Notes: generated from the sequence alone by a model not told the origin. A stretch of 36,511 bases of DNA from Candidatus Pelagibacterales bacterium (GCA_002715505.1 PAZF01000024.1:1-36511), one strand, 5' to 3'; shown: positions 14,872 through 24,445, counted from the stretch's first letter. A program made the numbers and translations.

Positions 14872-16248
14872 GTATTTTGCTAAACCTAAGAAAATAACAA
14901 ACCCCAATATATCAGTAATTGTTGTTAATATTACAGTAGCTGCTACTGCAGGGTCTACCTTAAAATAGGACAGAATTATTGGAATTGCTGCACCAAAGGT
15001 ACCAGCTAAAATCAAATTAAATAACATTGCAAAAGCAATAATAAGCCCTAGTAAATAGTCACCAAACCATAAACCAGTAATTATACCTATCAAAAGTGCA
15101 AAAAATAATCCATTATATAGGCCTACTAAGATTTCTTTTCCGAAAATGCGAAAAGAATTAGAAGATGTAAGTTCCCTCGTAGCCATAGCTCTTACTGCAA
15201 CTGTTAATGTTTGTGTTCCTGCATTTCCTCCCATGGATGCAACTATAGGCATTAAAATTGCTAAAGACACTAATTTTTCTAGGGTTGTTTCAAAAAAAGC
15301 TATAGCAATTGAAGCCATAATAGCTGTTAAAAGATTTATACCTAGCCATCCAAATCTACTTCTAGCAGTCTTAAAAGCGGCTAAATAGAGATCTCCTTCT
15401 CCACTGACTCCACCTAATTTAAGAATATCTTCGTCTGCCTTCTCTCTAATCAAATCAACTACATCATCAATAGTTATCATCCCAACAAGTCTACCTCTTT
15501 GATCTACTACAGGAGCTGAAGTTAATTCATATTGATCAAATAGAAAAGCAATATCTTGTCTTGTATCTCCAACCCTTATAATTTTAGGATTTGTAGTCAT
15601 GATATTAAAAATTTTTTCTTCTCTATTTTTTCTCATAGCAGTATATAATGGAACAGTACCAACTGGTACATGTCTAGAGTCAACTGCAAATAAAGCATAA
15701 AATTCATCTGGAACAGCCTTTGACCTTCTTAAATAGTCGATTACTTGTCCTATTGTCCAATTAAAAGGTACAGAAACATAGTCTGTTTGCATAATTCTTC
15801 CAGCAGAGTCTTCTGCATAATTTAAGGATTTTTTTATTAATTTCTTTAAATTATTAGGCATTCCTAATAATATTTTTTTCCTTAGATTTTCATCACAGAT
15901 TTCTAGAACATATATAATATCATCAGTATCTAAGATAGATAACATTTTAATAAGATGTGCCAGTTTAAAATATTCAATAATACTTACAAGAATGGGAACA
16001 TTCATAGAAGGTAAAATTTCTTCAGGAAATTTTTCTGCTAATATATATATCACTTTTTTTCTATAATCTTCAGATAGCATTTCTAAAAGGTCAGCTGCAT
16101 CTGCTGGATGATTTTTTGTTAAAAATGAAATAATTTTTTCTTTTTTATTGTTGTCTACATAAGCTATAATATCGTTTACTATTTCAGATGTAATTCCTAG
16201 TGAATTAATTTTATTAACTGTATTTATTTTGGTATTTAAATTAGACAT
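14860..16248 (-). CDS. mgtE: Magnesium transporter MgtE
   Basis: A 462-residue channel for Mg2+ (possibly Co2+). The N-terminal helical domain covers about residues 1-140 and includes LTKNHPADAADLLEML. A pair of CBS domains follows (about 140-265; ...MTTNPKIIRVGDTRQD..., LVGMITIDDVVDLI), which gate the pore in response to Mg2+. About five membrane helices make up residues 285-460, with the pore signature GGNAGTQTLTVAVRA. It starts only 20 nt from the divergent lipB. No Mg2+ riboswitch could fit upstream. It is followed after 22 nt by the leucine genes, which may partly read through from it. Confidence 0.95.
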   Translation of the reverse strand: MSNLNTKINTVNKINSLGITSEIVNDIIAYVDNNKKEKIISFLTKNHPADAADLLEMLSEDYRKKVIYILAEKFPEEILPSMNVPILVSIIEYFKLAHLIKMLSILDTDDIIYVLEICDENLRKKILLGMPNNLKKLIKKSLNYAEDSAGRIMQTDYVSVPFNWTIGQVIDYLRRSKAVPDEFYALFAVDSRHVPVGTVPLYTAMRKNREEKIFNIMTTNPKIIRVGDTRQDIAFLFDQYELTSAPVVDQRGRLVGMITIDDVVDLIREKADEDILKLGGVSGEGDLYLAAFKTARSRFGWLGINLLTAIMASIAIAFFETTLEKLVSLAILMPIVASMGGNAGTQTLTVAVRAMATRELTSSNSFRIFGKEILVGLYNGLFFALLIGIITGLWFGDYLLGLIIAFAMLFNLILAGTFGAAIPIILSYFKVDPAVAATVILTTITDILGFVIFLGLAKYLLM

Positions 16249-16268
16249 ATTTTTAAAATATATTTTTT

Positions 16269-16916
16269 ATGAAAATAATAAATAAAAAAAATTTATCTAT
16301 TGATCTTATGATATCAGATTATTTAGTCGATTATAAGATAGCTATGCAATTTATGGAAGAAAGAGTCAACTCAATAGTTAAAGAAGAAAAAAATGAAGCT
16401 ATATGGTTTTTAGAGCATCCTTCGCTTTATACAGCAGGAAGGGCGCATCAAATTGAAAAGAGTCATATAAAAAATACTCCTATTTATAATACAGGAAGGG
16501 GAGGAAAAACTACATGGCATGGACCTGGTCAAAGAATAATTTATTTTATGATAAATATAAGAAAAAGAAAATATGATATAAGAGAATTTGTATACAAATT
16601 AGAAGACTTTATAATTAAAAGTTTGAAAGATTTAAATATCAAAGCATTTAAAAGAAAAAAACTGATAGGAATTTGGACAAAAGATCAAAAAAATAATGAT
16701 GCAAAGATAGCATCCTTAGGATTGAGAGTATCAAAAGGTATTATTTACCATGGTATATCTATTAATATTAATTGTGATTTATCCTACTTCAAAAAAATTG
16801 ATGTTTGTGGAATTAAAAACTCACACGTAACATCTATTTCATCTATTAAAAGTAATATTACAATAAATCAAATAGATGAAATATTAGTAAAAAATATCTC
16901 TCAAATTTTTACTTAA
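16269..16916 (+). CDS. lipB: Lipoyl(octanoyl) transferase
   Basis: Moves octanoyl from acyl carrier protein to lipoyl domains of 2-oxoacid dehydrogenases and the glycine cleavage system. In 215 residues it has the family motifs in order: RGG (77-79), HGPGQ (84-88), the catalytic Lys146 in AKIASLG and the acyl-carrying Cys180 (DVCGI). It faces away from mgtE with a 20-nt A/T-only gap and no clear Shine-Dalgarno. Its 3' end overlaps the convergent pccA by 8 nt. LipA is not in the window. Confidence 0.95.
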   Translation: MKIINKKNLSIDLMISDYLVDYKIAMQFMEERVNSIVKEEKNEAIWFLEHPSLYTAGRAHQIEKSHIKNTPIYNTGRGGKTTWHGPGQRIIYFMINIRKRKYDIREFVYKLEDFIIKSLKDLNIKAFKRKKLIGIWTKDQKNNDAKIASLGLRVSKGIIYHGISININCDLSYFKKIDVCGIKNSHVTSISSIKSNITINQIDEILVKNISQIFT

Positions 16917-18885
16917 TTACTTTAAGTTTTATTAAGTTCTGTTCTGCTGAAACAGCCTCCCCTTTATCCACAAAAATTTCTAATACTTTTACCTTGCTGT
17001 CAGACTTAAGTATATTTTCCATTTTCATTGCATCTAAAATAATTAATGTTTCTCCAGAATTTACAATGGAATTTTTCTTTACTAGTACATCTACAACTTT
17101 TCCCGGCATAGGGGAAACTAAATAATTATTTTCTCTTACAAGTTTATTTTTTGGAAGATTTGTGTAACTTTTATATTCTATATTTCTAAAAATATTTATT
17201 TTTGAAATATATCCATTATAAAAAACCTTAAATAAATTTTCATTTTGAGTTATCCTTAAATTATAAAAATTATCATTAATTTTTATTTTGTTAATTAAAC
17301 TAGAAGGATCCACAAATAATTCTATATAAAATTTTTTATTATCTTTTATTAAAACTAACGCTGAGTCATTAATAGTACTTAATTTAAAATTAAATAATTT
17401 GTCCTCTAATACTAGAGTCCAATTTTTACTAATTTTAGATAAATCATTATTAATTTCTTTCAAATACTTTAATTTATTAGATAAAGCCGTAATTGCCATA
17501 ATTTCTAATATATTGACATCACCAGTTTTTCCTTTAAACCCCGATTTATAATTTTTTTCTATAAAATTGGTATCTATTTTAGATAAAGAAAACTCTTTAG
17601 TAAGAAGAATATTAATTAAAAAATCTTGGTTAGTTTTAATACCATCAATATTCATAACCTGCAGCGCTTCAATCATTTTATTTATAGCCTCTTTTCTATT
17701 TCTTCCTTTGGTTATAATTTTAGCTATTAATGAGTCATAATATATAGAAACTGTTCCTCCCTCAATATACCCTTTGTCTACTCTAACTTTTTCGGGAAAG
17801 ACTAATTTTTTTATTTTTCCTGCTGATGGTAGAAAATCTTTTTTAGGATCCTCAGAACACAATCTGGCTTCAATTGACCAGCCTTGTATTTTTAGATTTT
17901 CTTGAGTCAATGAAAGCTTATTACCTTCTGATATTTTAATCATTTCTTTTACTAAGTCCACGCCTGTTACTTCTTCTGTTACAGGATGCTCAACTTGAAG
18001 TCTGGTATTCATTTCTAAAAAATAAAAATTTTTATTCTTGTCTACTACAAACTCAACTGTTCCCGCAGAATAGTATTTTACTTGCTTTGCAAGACTTACA
18101 GCTTGGTCTCCCATTTTTTTTCTTGTAACTTCATCTAAAAATGCGCTAGGAGCCTCCTCAATAATTTTTTGATGTCTCCTTTGTATAGAACATTCTCTTT
18201 CTCCTAAAGAGATAATATTACCAAACTTGTCACCAAGTACTTGAATTTCAATATGTCTGGGGTTTTCTATGTATTTTTCAATAAAAACTCTATCATCCCC
18301 AAATGCATTTTTAGCTTCATTTTTGGCAGATTTTAATAGCTCGCTTAGATCTTTTTTCTTGCGCACTATACGCATTCCTTTTCCACCACCTCCTGCGGAT
18401 GCTTTTATCATTACAGGAAAGCCTATATTATTTGATACTTTAGAAGCTTCCTCTAAGCTCCTAATTTCTTTATTTATACCCGGTATACAATTAACTTTAG
18501 CTTTTAATGCTATTTTTTTTGAAGATATTTTATCACCCATTTCTTTTACTGCATTAGCTGGCGGTCCTATAAATATTATATTGTTTTTAGACAATTCCTT
18601 AGAAAATAAATAGTTTTCAGATAGAAATCCATATCCTGGATGTACTGCATCTACATTCATTTTTTTACATATTTGAATTATTTTTTTAATATTTAAATAG
18701 CTTTCATTTAAAGGATCATTGCTCAAAAATACTTTTTCATCCATACCATCTAAATGATAGGAACTTTCATCTTCTTTTGAGAAAATTCCGACAGTTTTTA
18801 TATTAAGTTTTTTACAGGTTTTAGCTATTCTTACTGCTATTTCTCCTCTGTTTCCAATTAGTATTTTTTTAATTTTTTTCTTCAT
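16909..18885 (-). CDS. pccA: Propionyl-CoA carboxylase alpha (biotin carboxylase / biotin carrier) subunit
   Basis: A 658-residue acyl-CoA carboxylase alpha chain. Biotin carboxylase domain (about 1-450): NRGEIAVRIAKT, the ATP-grasp glycine loop KASAGGGGKGMR, FGDDRVFIEKYI and ECSIQRRHQK. A linker (BT-like) region precedes the biotinyl domain, with the biotin lysine K621 in DAMKMEN. The sequence around the ATP-grasp resembles PccA more than MccA, and it directly follows pccB with a 5-nt gap. Together they carboxylate propionyl-CoA to methylmalonyl-CoA. As no other alpha chain is near, it may also serve the methylcrotonyl-CoA beta subunit. Confidence 0.93.
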   Translation of the reverse strand: MKKKIKKILIGNRGEIAVRIAKTCKKLNIKTVGIFSKEDESSYHLDGMDEKVFLSNDPLNESYLNIKKIIQICKKMNVDAVHPGYGFLSENYLFSKELSKNNIIFIGPPANAVKEMGDKISSKKIALKAKVNCIPGINKEIRSLEEASKVSNNIGFPVMIKASAGGGGKGMRIVRKKKDLSELLKSAKNEAKNAFGDDRVFIEKYIENPRHIEIQVLGDKFGNIISLGERECSIQRRHQKIIEEAPSAFLDEVTRKKMGDQAVSLAKQVKYYSAGTVEFVVDKNKNFYFLEMNTRLQVEHPVTEEVTGVDLVKEMIKISEGNKLSLTQENLKIQGWSIEARLCSEDPKKDFLPSAGKIKKLVFPEKVRVDKGYIEGGTVSIYYDSLIAKIITKGRNRKEAINKMIEALQVMNIDGIKTNQDFLINILLTKEFSLSKIDTNFIEKNYKSGFKGKTGDVNILEIMAITALSNKLKYLKEINNDLSKISKNWTLVLEDKLFNFKLSTINDSALVLIKDNKKFYIELFVDPSSLINKIKINDNFYNLRITQNENLFKVFYNGYISKINIFRNIEYKSYTNLPKNKLVRENNYLVSPMPGKVVDVLVKKNSIVNSGETLIILDAMKMENILKSDSKVKVLEIFVDKGEAVSAEQNLIKLKVIK

Positions 18886-18890
18886 AATTT

Positions 18891-20417
18891 TTATAACGGT
18901 ATGTTATCGTGTTTCTTCCAAGGGTTTTTAAGCTTTTTTTCCCTTAAAACTCTAAAAGCATTTGAAACTTTTAATCTAGTTTTACTGGGCAATATTACCT
19001 CGTCGATATATCCTCTTGAAGCAGCAACATATGGATTAGAAAAGTTTTTTTCATAGTTATCTATTTTATCTTTTAAATGATTTTCTTTAACTTTTTTGAA
19101 AATTATTTTTGCAGCTCCCTCAGCTCCCATTACAGCAATTTCAGCAGTAGGCCAAGCATAGTTAATATCTCCTCTAAGATGTTTTGAGGACATTACATCA
19201 TAAGCACCTCCATAAGCTTTTCTTGTAATTACTGTTACTTTAGGAACAGTAGCTTCTGCATACGCAAATAGGAGTTTAGCTCCGTGTTTAATAATTCCGT
19301 TAAATTCTTGATCTGTGCCAGGCAAAAATCCTGGAACATCAACTAGTGTTAAAATAGGGATATTAAAACAATCACAAAATCTTACAAATCTTGCTGCTTT
19401 TCTGGAAGAATTAATATCTAAACATCCGGCTAAATTAATAGGTTGATTTCCTACTAAGCCTACAGTGTAACCATCTATCCTCAAAAATCCAATTATAATA
19501 TTCGAGGCATAATCTTTTTGTACTTCAAAAAAATCTTCGCTATCTGCTAATTTTAAAACTAAATCTCTCATGTCATATGGTTTGCTTTTATCCCTAGGAA
19601 CTAAGCTATTTAAAGAGGGGATAGTTTTATTAAAGACTACATCGCTTTTTTTTATTTTAAATTTTGACTGATTAGAATTAGGTAAAAAATCTATTAATCT
19701 TCTAATTTGTTGTAATACTATAATTTCATTATCAAAAACAAAATCAGCAACTCCTGATTTTTTTGCATGAGTACTAGCTCCTCCCAAATATTCAGAATTA
19801 ACTTCTTCATGAGTGACCGTTTTAACCACCTCAGGACCTGTCACAAACATATAAGAAGATCTATCTGACATGAATATAAAGTCTGTGATTGCTGGAGAAT
19901 ATACTGCTCCACCGGCACACGGACCTAAAATAGCAGAAATTTGGGGTATTACTCCAGAAGCTAAAACATTTCTTTGAAAAACTTCTGCATATCCTCCTAG
20001 AGAAGACACTCCTTCTTGTATTCTTGCCCCTCCAGAGTCATTTAATCCTATTATAGGCATACCATTTTTAATCGCCATATCCATAATTCTGCATATCTTA
20101 TTAGCATGCTCTTCCCCTAACGATCCACCATATACTGTAAAATCTTGGCTATAGACCATTACATTATTTCCATTTATAGTTCCGTATCCAGTTACAACTC
20201 CATCTCCATAAATATTTTTATCGATATTTCCTACTTCCACTCTCTTACTTTTTACTAACATTCCTATTTCTTCAAAGGAGTTGTCATCTAATAATATATT
20301 TATTCTTTCTCGAGCAGTTAGTTTGCCTTTTTTGTATTGAGCAATTACTCGCTGATTGCCCCCTCCTTTTTGTGCTTTAGATAACAAATTTGTTAACTTT
20401 TTATTTATCTCTGTCAT
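18891..20417 (-). CDS. pccB: Propionyl-CoA carboxylase beta (carboxyltransferase) subunit
   Basis: A 508-residue carboxyltransferase. The first half has DFTVYGGSLGEEHANKI, LNDSGGARIQEGVSSL and GPCAGGAVYSPAITDF; the second has LVDVPGFLPGTDQE and TRKAYGGAYDVMSSKH, all typical of PCC beta. It accepts carboxyl from the biotin on PccA. The start lies 17 nt inside the end of the ATP12 gene, so the two are translationally linked although their functions differ. Propionyl-CoA would arise from odd-chain fats, Ile, Val, Met or DMSP. Confidence 0.96.
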   Translation of the reverse strand: MTEINKKLTNLLSKAQKGGGNQRVIAQYKKGKLTARERINILLDDNSFEEIGMLVKSKRVEVGNIDKNIYGDGVVTGYGTINGNNVMVYSQDFTVYGGSLGEEHANKICRIMDMAIKNGMPIIGLNDSGGARIQEGVSSLGGYAEVFQRNVLASGVIPQISAILGPCAGGAVYSPAITDFIFMSDRSSYMFVTGPEVVKTVTHEEVNSEYLGGASTHAKKSGVADFVFDNEIIVLQQIRRLIDFLPNSNQSKFKIKKSDVVFNKTIPSLNSLVPRDKSKPYDMRDLVLKLADSEDFFEVQKDYASNIIIGFLRIDGYTVGLVGNQPINLAGCLDINSSRKAARFVRFCDCFNIPILTLVDVPGFLPGTDQEFNGIIKHGAKLLFAYAEATVPKVTVITRKAYGGAYDVMSSKHLRGDINYAWPTAEIAVMGAEGAAKIIFKKVKENHLKDKIDNYEKNFSNPYVAASRGYIDEVILPSKTRLKVSNAFRVLREKKLKNPWKKHDNIPL

Positions 20418-21108
20418 TATTGTTCTCTTGGTTATTGAATAGTAAATAAAACCTTGCTATCTCATCAAAGTATTTTCTCTTTTCCTGTAATTTTTTTCTT
20501 GCCTCTTCATCATCACCCCATTTTTTAAGACTGTAAGTATCTTCTATACTTATACACTCCCAAGCAAGATTTGATTTTATATTGTTTGTAATAAAATTTA
20601 AAGCAATTATATTGGAATTTGAAAAGTTAGTAATAAAATAGTATGTGGAAAACTGGGAATTATCTAATTCTTCTAAAATTTTTAGTAGTTTCAAAAAATT
20701 TTCACTTTTTTGGTAAATTGGCATTATAGTATTTGTAACTTTAAAAAATAACTTATATTTATCCTCCAAAAAAAATAATAAAGGATCCCATTTTTTTTTT
20801 TGAATTTTTTCTAACTCAGTATTTTTATCAGCCCTGTAGAATAATAAATCCGTATTTAAATAATTTATAGTCTTTTTAATAAAATTTTTTTTATTTTCTT
20901 TATTTAAGTCATAGTTAAAATATAAAATTTCTAAAAAAAAACTTCTTTCTTTATTATTTTTATTAAGGCAAAGATCTAAATATTTTAATAGTTTTATTGC
21001 TACTTTGTATGACTCAATATAGATTTCGTTCCCTATGGGAGTTTTAAAAATTTTGTTATTTAAAAAAAAATAGTAATTTGTTTTTTTCTTTTCTAGCTCA
21101 ATTATCAT
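20401..21108 (-). CDS. ATP12-family F1-ATPase assembly chaperone
   Basis: A divergent 235-residue member of the ATP12 family. The N-terminal part has the family's FLNNKIFKTPIGNEI segment (near residue 16), and the C-terminal part has the conserved KKWGDDEEARKKLQEKR. In mitochondria ATP12 binds the F1 alpha subunit during assembly; alphaproteobacterial homologues are commonly present, with a less tested role. The rest is very Asn/Lys/Phe-rich, reflecting base composition. It overlaps the pseudouridine synthase start region by 11 nt and pccB by 17 nt. This gene is one reason to assign the window to Alphaproteobacteria. Confidence 0.82.
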   Translation of the reverse strand: MIIELEKKKTNYYFFLNNKIFKTPIGNEIYIESYKVAIKLLKYLDLCLNKNNKERSFFLEILYFNYDLNKENKKNFIKKTINYLNTDLLFYRADKNTELEKIQKKKWDPLLFFLEDKYKLFFKVTNTIMPIYQKSENFLKLLKILEELDNSQFSTYYFITNFSNSNIIALNFITNNIKSNLAWECISIEDTYSLKKWGDDEEARKKLQEKRKYFDEIARFYLLFNNQENNNDRDK

Positions 21109-22054
21109 TTTTTTTAATAAATTTTAGTTTGTTTTCTCTTAATGTTTTTTGAAAATGCTGGGGAAGAGCAGCATTAATGGAATAAATCTTATTATTTAAT
21201 TTAAATTTGATATTTTTAGCATGTAAATGCATTCTATAATCATGTCTCTCAAATTTATCTTGTTTTATTTTTTGAAGTCTATATTTATTATCTCCTAAAA
21301 CAGAAATTCCTTTTGACAAAAGGTGAACCCTGATTTGATGAGTCCTTCCAGTTTTTGGTGTTACCTCAATTAATGATAAATCTTTACTAGTATCTAGTAT
21401 TTTATAATATGTTATTGCCTCCTTCTCTAGAGTTTCATCTACTTTCATTTTTTCAATTCCATTGATACGAGTTTTAGATATTGGTGCTTTTATAACTCCT
21501 TCTTTATTTTTAGGTATACCAATTGTTATTGTCCAATAAATTTTTTCAATTTTATCTTCTTTAAATAATTTTGTAATGCTTTTTGCTGCTTCTTTTGACT
21601 TAGCGATAATTAATATGCCAGTAGTATTTTTGTCTATTCTATGGGTCAGTCTAGGTGTAATTTTTTTAGAAACTAAAAAAGGAAGTATATCATCAATACT
21701 TAAATTAACTTTACTTCCTCCTTGAACTGGAATTCCGTAAGGCTTATTTAATATTAAAATATAGTTGTCTTCATATATTATTGATTTTTTTATTAAAGTT
21801 TTTATTTTTTCTGAAACGTATGATTTATTTTTTTTATTTTCAACTAAAACTATATTATCCACATAGTAAATCTTATCTAGATAGATGACTTTATAACTAG
21901 GACTTTTTTTCTTACTATTTACCTTAAATTTTCCTAACCTAATTTTCTTTTGGATTATTGAATAAGGAATATCAGAAAAGTATTTTTTTATAAATTTATC
22001 TAATCTTAAATCTTGATCATCAGTACTTGCGACTATGAATTTAAAGTTAATCAT
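21098..22054 (-). CDS. RluC/RluD-type 23S rRNA pseudouridine synthase
   Basis: A 318-residue RluA-family enzyme that isomerises uridines in large-subunit rRNA. An N-terminal S4-like RNA-binding domain covers about residues 14-70 (RLDKFIKKYF, IRLGKFKVNSK). The catalytic aspartate is D141 in LTHRIDKNTTGIL. The later TGRTHQIRVHLLSKGISVLGD is a standard family motif. Whether it acts as RluC (955/2504/2580) or RluD (1911/1915/1917) cannot be settled, though the RluC type is usual next to ATP12. It follows the ribosomal operon by 64 nt and begins a four-gene overlapping chain. Confidence 0.92.
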   Translation of the reverse strand: MINFKFIVASTDDQDLRLDKFIKKYFSDIPYSIIQKKIRLGKFKVNSKKKSPSYKVIYLDKIYYVDNIVLVENKKNKSYVSEKIKTLIKKSIIYEDNYILILNKPYGIPVQGGSKVNLSIDDILPFLVSKKITPRLTHRIDKNTTGILIIAKSKEAAKSITKLFKEDKIEKIYWTITIGIPKNKEGVIKAPISKTRINGIEKMKVDETLEKEAITYYKILDTSKDLSLIEVTPKTGRTHQIRVHLLSKGISVLGDNKYRLQKIKQDKFERHDYRMHLHAKNIKFKLNNKIYSINAALPQHFQKTLRENKLKFIKKNDN

Positions 22055-22076
22055 ATTATATTAAAAGCCTTTAAGA

Positions 22077-22095
22077 AAAGCTTATAAGCAGCTTT
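22077..22095 (-). terminator. Weak hairpin after the ribosomal operon
   Basis: The minus strand downstream of rplQ has AAAGCT (22095-22090) and AGCTTT (22082-22077) as a 6-bp stem with a 7-nt loop, followed by T-rich but interrupted sequence. It could be a weak terminator between rplQ and the pseudouridine synthase gene. The T-tract is poor, so read-through is likely. Confidence 0.3.
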
Positions 22096-22118
22096 AAAAT
22101 AAAATATAAAAACAGCAA

Positions 22119-22547
22119 TTATTTATTTTGCTGTATTACCTCTTTAGTCTTTTCTTCGCCAACTACGGGATTTCCCGATTTAGCCTGTTCATTTCTGTCT
22201 ATAAATTCAATTATAGCCATAGGAGCTGAGTCCCCGTATCTATAACCCTTTTTGATTATTCTAGTATAACCTCCATTTCTTTCTTTATATCTTTCAGGAA
22301 GTTCAGTCATAATTTTATTAAGGTCCGCGGATTTAGGTAATTTTGAAATAAGCTGTCTTCTAGCATGAAGAGTTCCTTTTTTTCCTATTGTTATCATTTT
22401 TTCTATTACAGGCCTCAAGTCTTTTGCTTTTGGAAGCGTAGTTGTGATTTGTTCATATTTTATTAAGGCCGCTGCTAAATTCTTAAATAATGCCTTTCTA
22501 TGAGCACTACTTCTGTTTAATTTTCTTCCACTAATTTTATGTCTCAT
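22119..22547 (-). CDS. rplQ: 50S ribosomal protein L17
   Basis: The N-terminus [20 protein letters not shown] is diagnostic of L17. At 142 residues it has a short Lys/Glu/Gln-rich tail past the core, as in other alphaproteobacteria. L17 sits near the exit tunnel of the large subunit. It is the last gene of the ribosomal superoperon, 13 nt after rpoA, with a normal ATG preceded by GGAG. Confidence 0.98.
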   Translation of the reverse strand: MRHKISGRKLNRSSAHRKALFKNLAAALIKYEQITTTLPKAKDLRPVIEKMITIGKKGTLHARRQLISKLPKSADLNKIMTELPERYKERNGGYTRIIKKGYRYGDSAPMAIIEFIDRNEQAKSGNPVVGEEKTKEVIQQNK

Positions 22548-22560
22548 AATAACTCCTAGT

Positions 22561-23577
22561 TTAGTAAGGTTCTTCTATTTGTTTAGCTAAACTTTCAATG
22601 TTTTCCGGAGGCCAGTTTTCTATATGCATACCTAAACCTAATCCCATTTCAGAAAGAACCTCCCTTATTTCGTTTAAGGATTTTCTTCCAAAATTTGGAG
22701 TTCTTAACATTTCATTTTCTGTTTTTAAAACTAAATCTCCAATATAAAGAATATTATCATTCTTTAAACAGTTAGCTGATCTAACAGACAGCTCTAGTTC
22801 ATCAACCTTTCTAAGAAGGTTTGGATTTAGCTTTGGTTCAGATTCTGTTTCAACTTCTTTTACTTCCTCTTCTTCTTCAAAGTTTACAAAATAAGAAGCT
22901 TGATCGGAAATAATTCTACCTGCCAAGGCTACAGCATCTTCAGGAATGATTGTTCCATTTGTTTTAATTTCCATTGTAAGTTTATCATAATCAGTAGCTT
23001 GTCCTACTCTTGTATTTTCTACCTTATAAGCAACATTTCTAATAGGGCTAAAAATTGCGTCAACAGGAATAAGGCCTATAGGATTATCTTTTGTGGTGGT
23101 TAGTGATGATGGAACATACCCTTTACCCTCTTCTACAGTAAGAGTCATTTTAAATTCAACATTTTTATTTATATTACAAATGATTAAATCAGGATTTAAT
23201 ATTTCAACATTAGCTAAAGGTTCTATCATTGAGGCTGTAACTTGACAAGGTCCCTTTACAGATAAATTAAGTTTTTTTGTTCCTCCTTCATGTATTTTTA
23301 CAGCTAGCTGTTTTACATTTAGAGTAATTTCTACCACATCCTCAGCTACGCCAGGTATAGAAGAAAACTCATGAAGCACCTGATCAAACTTTACTGCTGT
23401 AACTGCAGCTCCTCTAATTGAGGATAATAATACTCTTCTAAGTGCATTTCCTAGGGTTTGCCCAAAACCTCTTTCAAGTGGTTCTACTACCAGAGTAGCG
23501 TCTCTTAACTTATCATTGCCGGGGGTAAATTCAATTTTTGATGGTTTAATCAGTTCTTGCCAGTTTTTTTGTAGCAC
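22561..23577 (-). CDS. rpoA: RNA polymerase alpha subunit
   Basis: A 338-residue subunit. The N-terminal dimerisation domain (to about 232) contains [12 protein letters not shown], the site contacting beta/beta'. A short acidic linker rich in Glu follows (about 233-252). The C-terminal domain contains VRSANCLK with R266, the residue that contacts UP-element DNA, and a helix-hairpin-helix ([10 protein letters not shown]). The start is GTG, giving the canonical [12 protein letters not shown], with AAGGAAAA upstream. The spot between rpsK and rplQ is the classical alpha operon. Confidence 0.98.
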   Translation of the reverse strand: MLQKNWQELIKPSKIEFTPGNDKLRDATLVVEPLERGFGQTLGNALRRVLLSSIRGAAVTAVKFDQVLHEFSSIPGVAEDVVEITLNVKQLAVKIHEGGTKKLNLSVKGPCQVTASMIEPLANVEILNPDLIICNINKNVEFKMTLTVEEGKGYVPSSLTTTKDNPIGLIPVDAIFSPIRNVAYKVENTRVGQATDYDKLTMEIKTNGTIIPEDAVALAGRIISDQASYFVNFEEEEEVKEVETESEPKLNPNLLRKVDELELSVRSANCLKNDNILYIGDLVLKTENEMLRTPNFGRKSLNEIREVLSEMGLGLGMHIENWPPENIESLAKQIEEPY

Positions 23578-23622
23578 TTTATTTTCCTTATAATATTAGT
23601 TAGTTAATGATATTTTTAATTC

Positions 23623-24003
23623 TTATACTCTTCTCCTTTTAGGAGGCCTGCATCCATTATGTGGGATAGGAGTAACATCTTTAATAGATGTAATTATAAA
23701 ACCTGTCGCTTGAAGTGCTCTTAGAGCTGACTCTCTCCCAGCTCCAGGACCTCTAACTTGAATTTCAATTGTTTTAACTCCATTTTCCTGTGCTTTCTTT
23801 CCTGCATTTTCAGCAGCTAACTGAGCTGCAAAAGGAGTAGATTTTCTTGATCCTTTAAAACCCTCTGATCCAGCGGATGACCAAGAAATAGTATTACCCT
23901 TTGGATCCGTAATTGTTATAATAGTGTTATTAAAAGTCGCATTTACATGCGCTACTCCTACAGGAATATTTTTTTTTGCTTTTTTCTTTTTTGTTTCCGC
24001 CAT
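23623..24003 (-). CDS. rpsK: 30S ribosomal protein S11
   Basis: Platform protein of the small subunit, 126 residues. A Lys-rich N-terminal tail leads to [17 protein letters not shown], and the protein ends in [11 protein letters not shown], the invariant C-terminus that contacts 16S rRNA. It starts 4 nt after rpsM and is followed by a 45-nt gap to rpoA, which holds only the rpoA ribosome binding site. Confidence 0.98.
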   Translation of the reverse strand: MAETKKKKAKKNIPVGVAHVNATFNNTIITITDPKGNTISWSSAGSEGFKGSRKSTPFAAQLAAENAGKKAQENGVKTIEIQVRGPGAGRESALRALQATGFIITSIKDVTPIPHNGCRPPKRRRV

Positions 24004-24007
24004 TTTA

Positions 24008-24379
24008 TTAAGCTTTCTTTTTTCCTGCTACGGGAGCTGATTTGCCTTTTCTAGTTCTAGCATTAGTATTTGTTCTTTGCCCCCTAACAGGTAAACCTTT
24101 TCTATGCCTTAATCCCCTGTAGCATCCTAGATCTATAAGTCTTTTTAAATTAACAGTAATCTCTCTTCTCAAATCACCTTCTACGGTGTAATTTTTATCA
24201 ACTACGTCTCTTATTCTAGTTAGTTCTTCTTCAGTGAGACTATTTACTCTTTTATTAGGTTCAAGTGATGCATCCTTGCATATTTTTTTTGCTCTTGTTG
24301 CACCAATACCGTATACATACGTTAAAGCAACTTCAATTCTTTTCCCACTAGGTATATTTACGCCAGATATCCTCGCCAA
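24008..24379 (-). CDS. rpsM: 30S ribosomal protein S13
   Basis: Head protein contacting tRNA and the 50S bridge, 123 residues. It has [18 protein letters not shown] near the N-terminus and the C-terminal [19 protein letters not shown]. The start is TTG (24379), decided by the canonical ARISGVN beginning and an AGGAG box (complement of 24386-24390) 6 nt upstream. It is the first gene downstream of an internal promoter. Confidence 0.97.
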   Translation of the reverse strand: MARISGVNIPSGKRIEVALTYVYGIGATRAKKICKDASLEPNKRVNSLTEEELTRIRDVVDKNYTVEGDLRREITVNLKRLIDLGCYRGLRHRKGLPVRGQRTNTNARTRKGKSAPVAGKKKA

Positions 24380-24417
24380 CTTATTCTCCTAAATGAAATT
24401 TTCTTTTAAAAAGCTCT

Positions 24418-24445
24418 ATTATAGTAAAGGTTTTAATCAAGTCAA
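24418..24445 (-). promoter_or_regulatory. Strong internal sigma70 promoter before rpsM
   Basis: In the 72-nt adk-rpsM gap the minus strand has TTGACT (24445-24440), a 16-nt spacer and a perfect TATAAT (24423-24418). The expected start near 24411 leaves a 32-nt leader with the AGGAG box. It should drive rpsM-rpsK-rpoA-rplQ separately from the spc genes. This is the best consensus promoter in the window. Confidence 0.75.

Noticed and set aside
16249-16268. Mg2+ riboswitch upstream of mgtE
   Set aside because: Only 20 nt separate mgtE from the divergent lipB, too little for any known Mg2+ aptamer.
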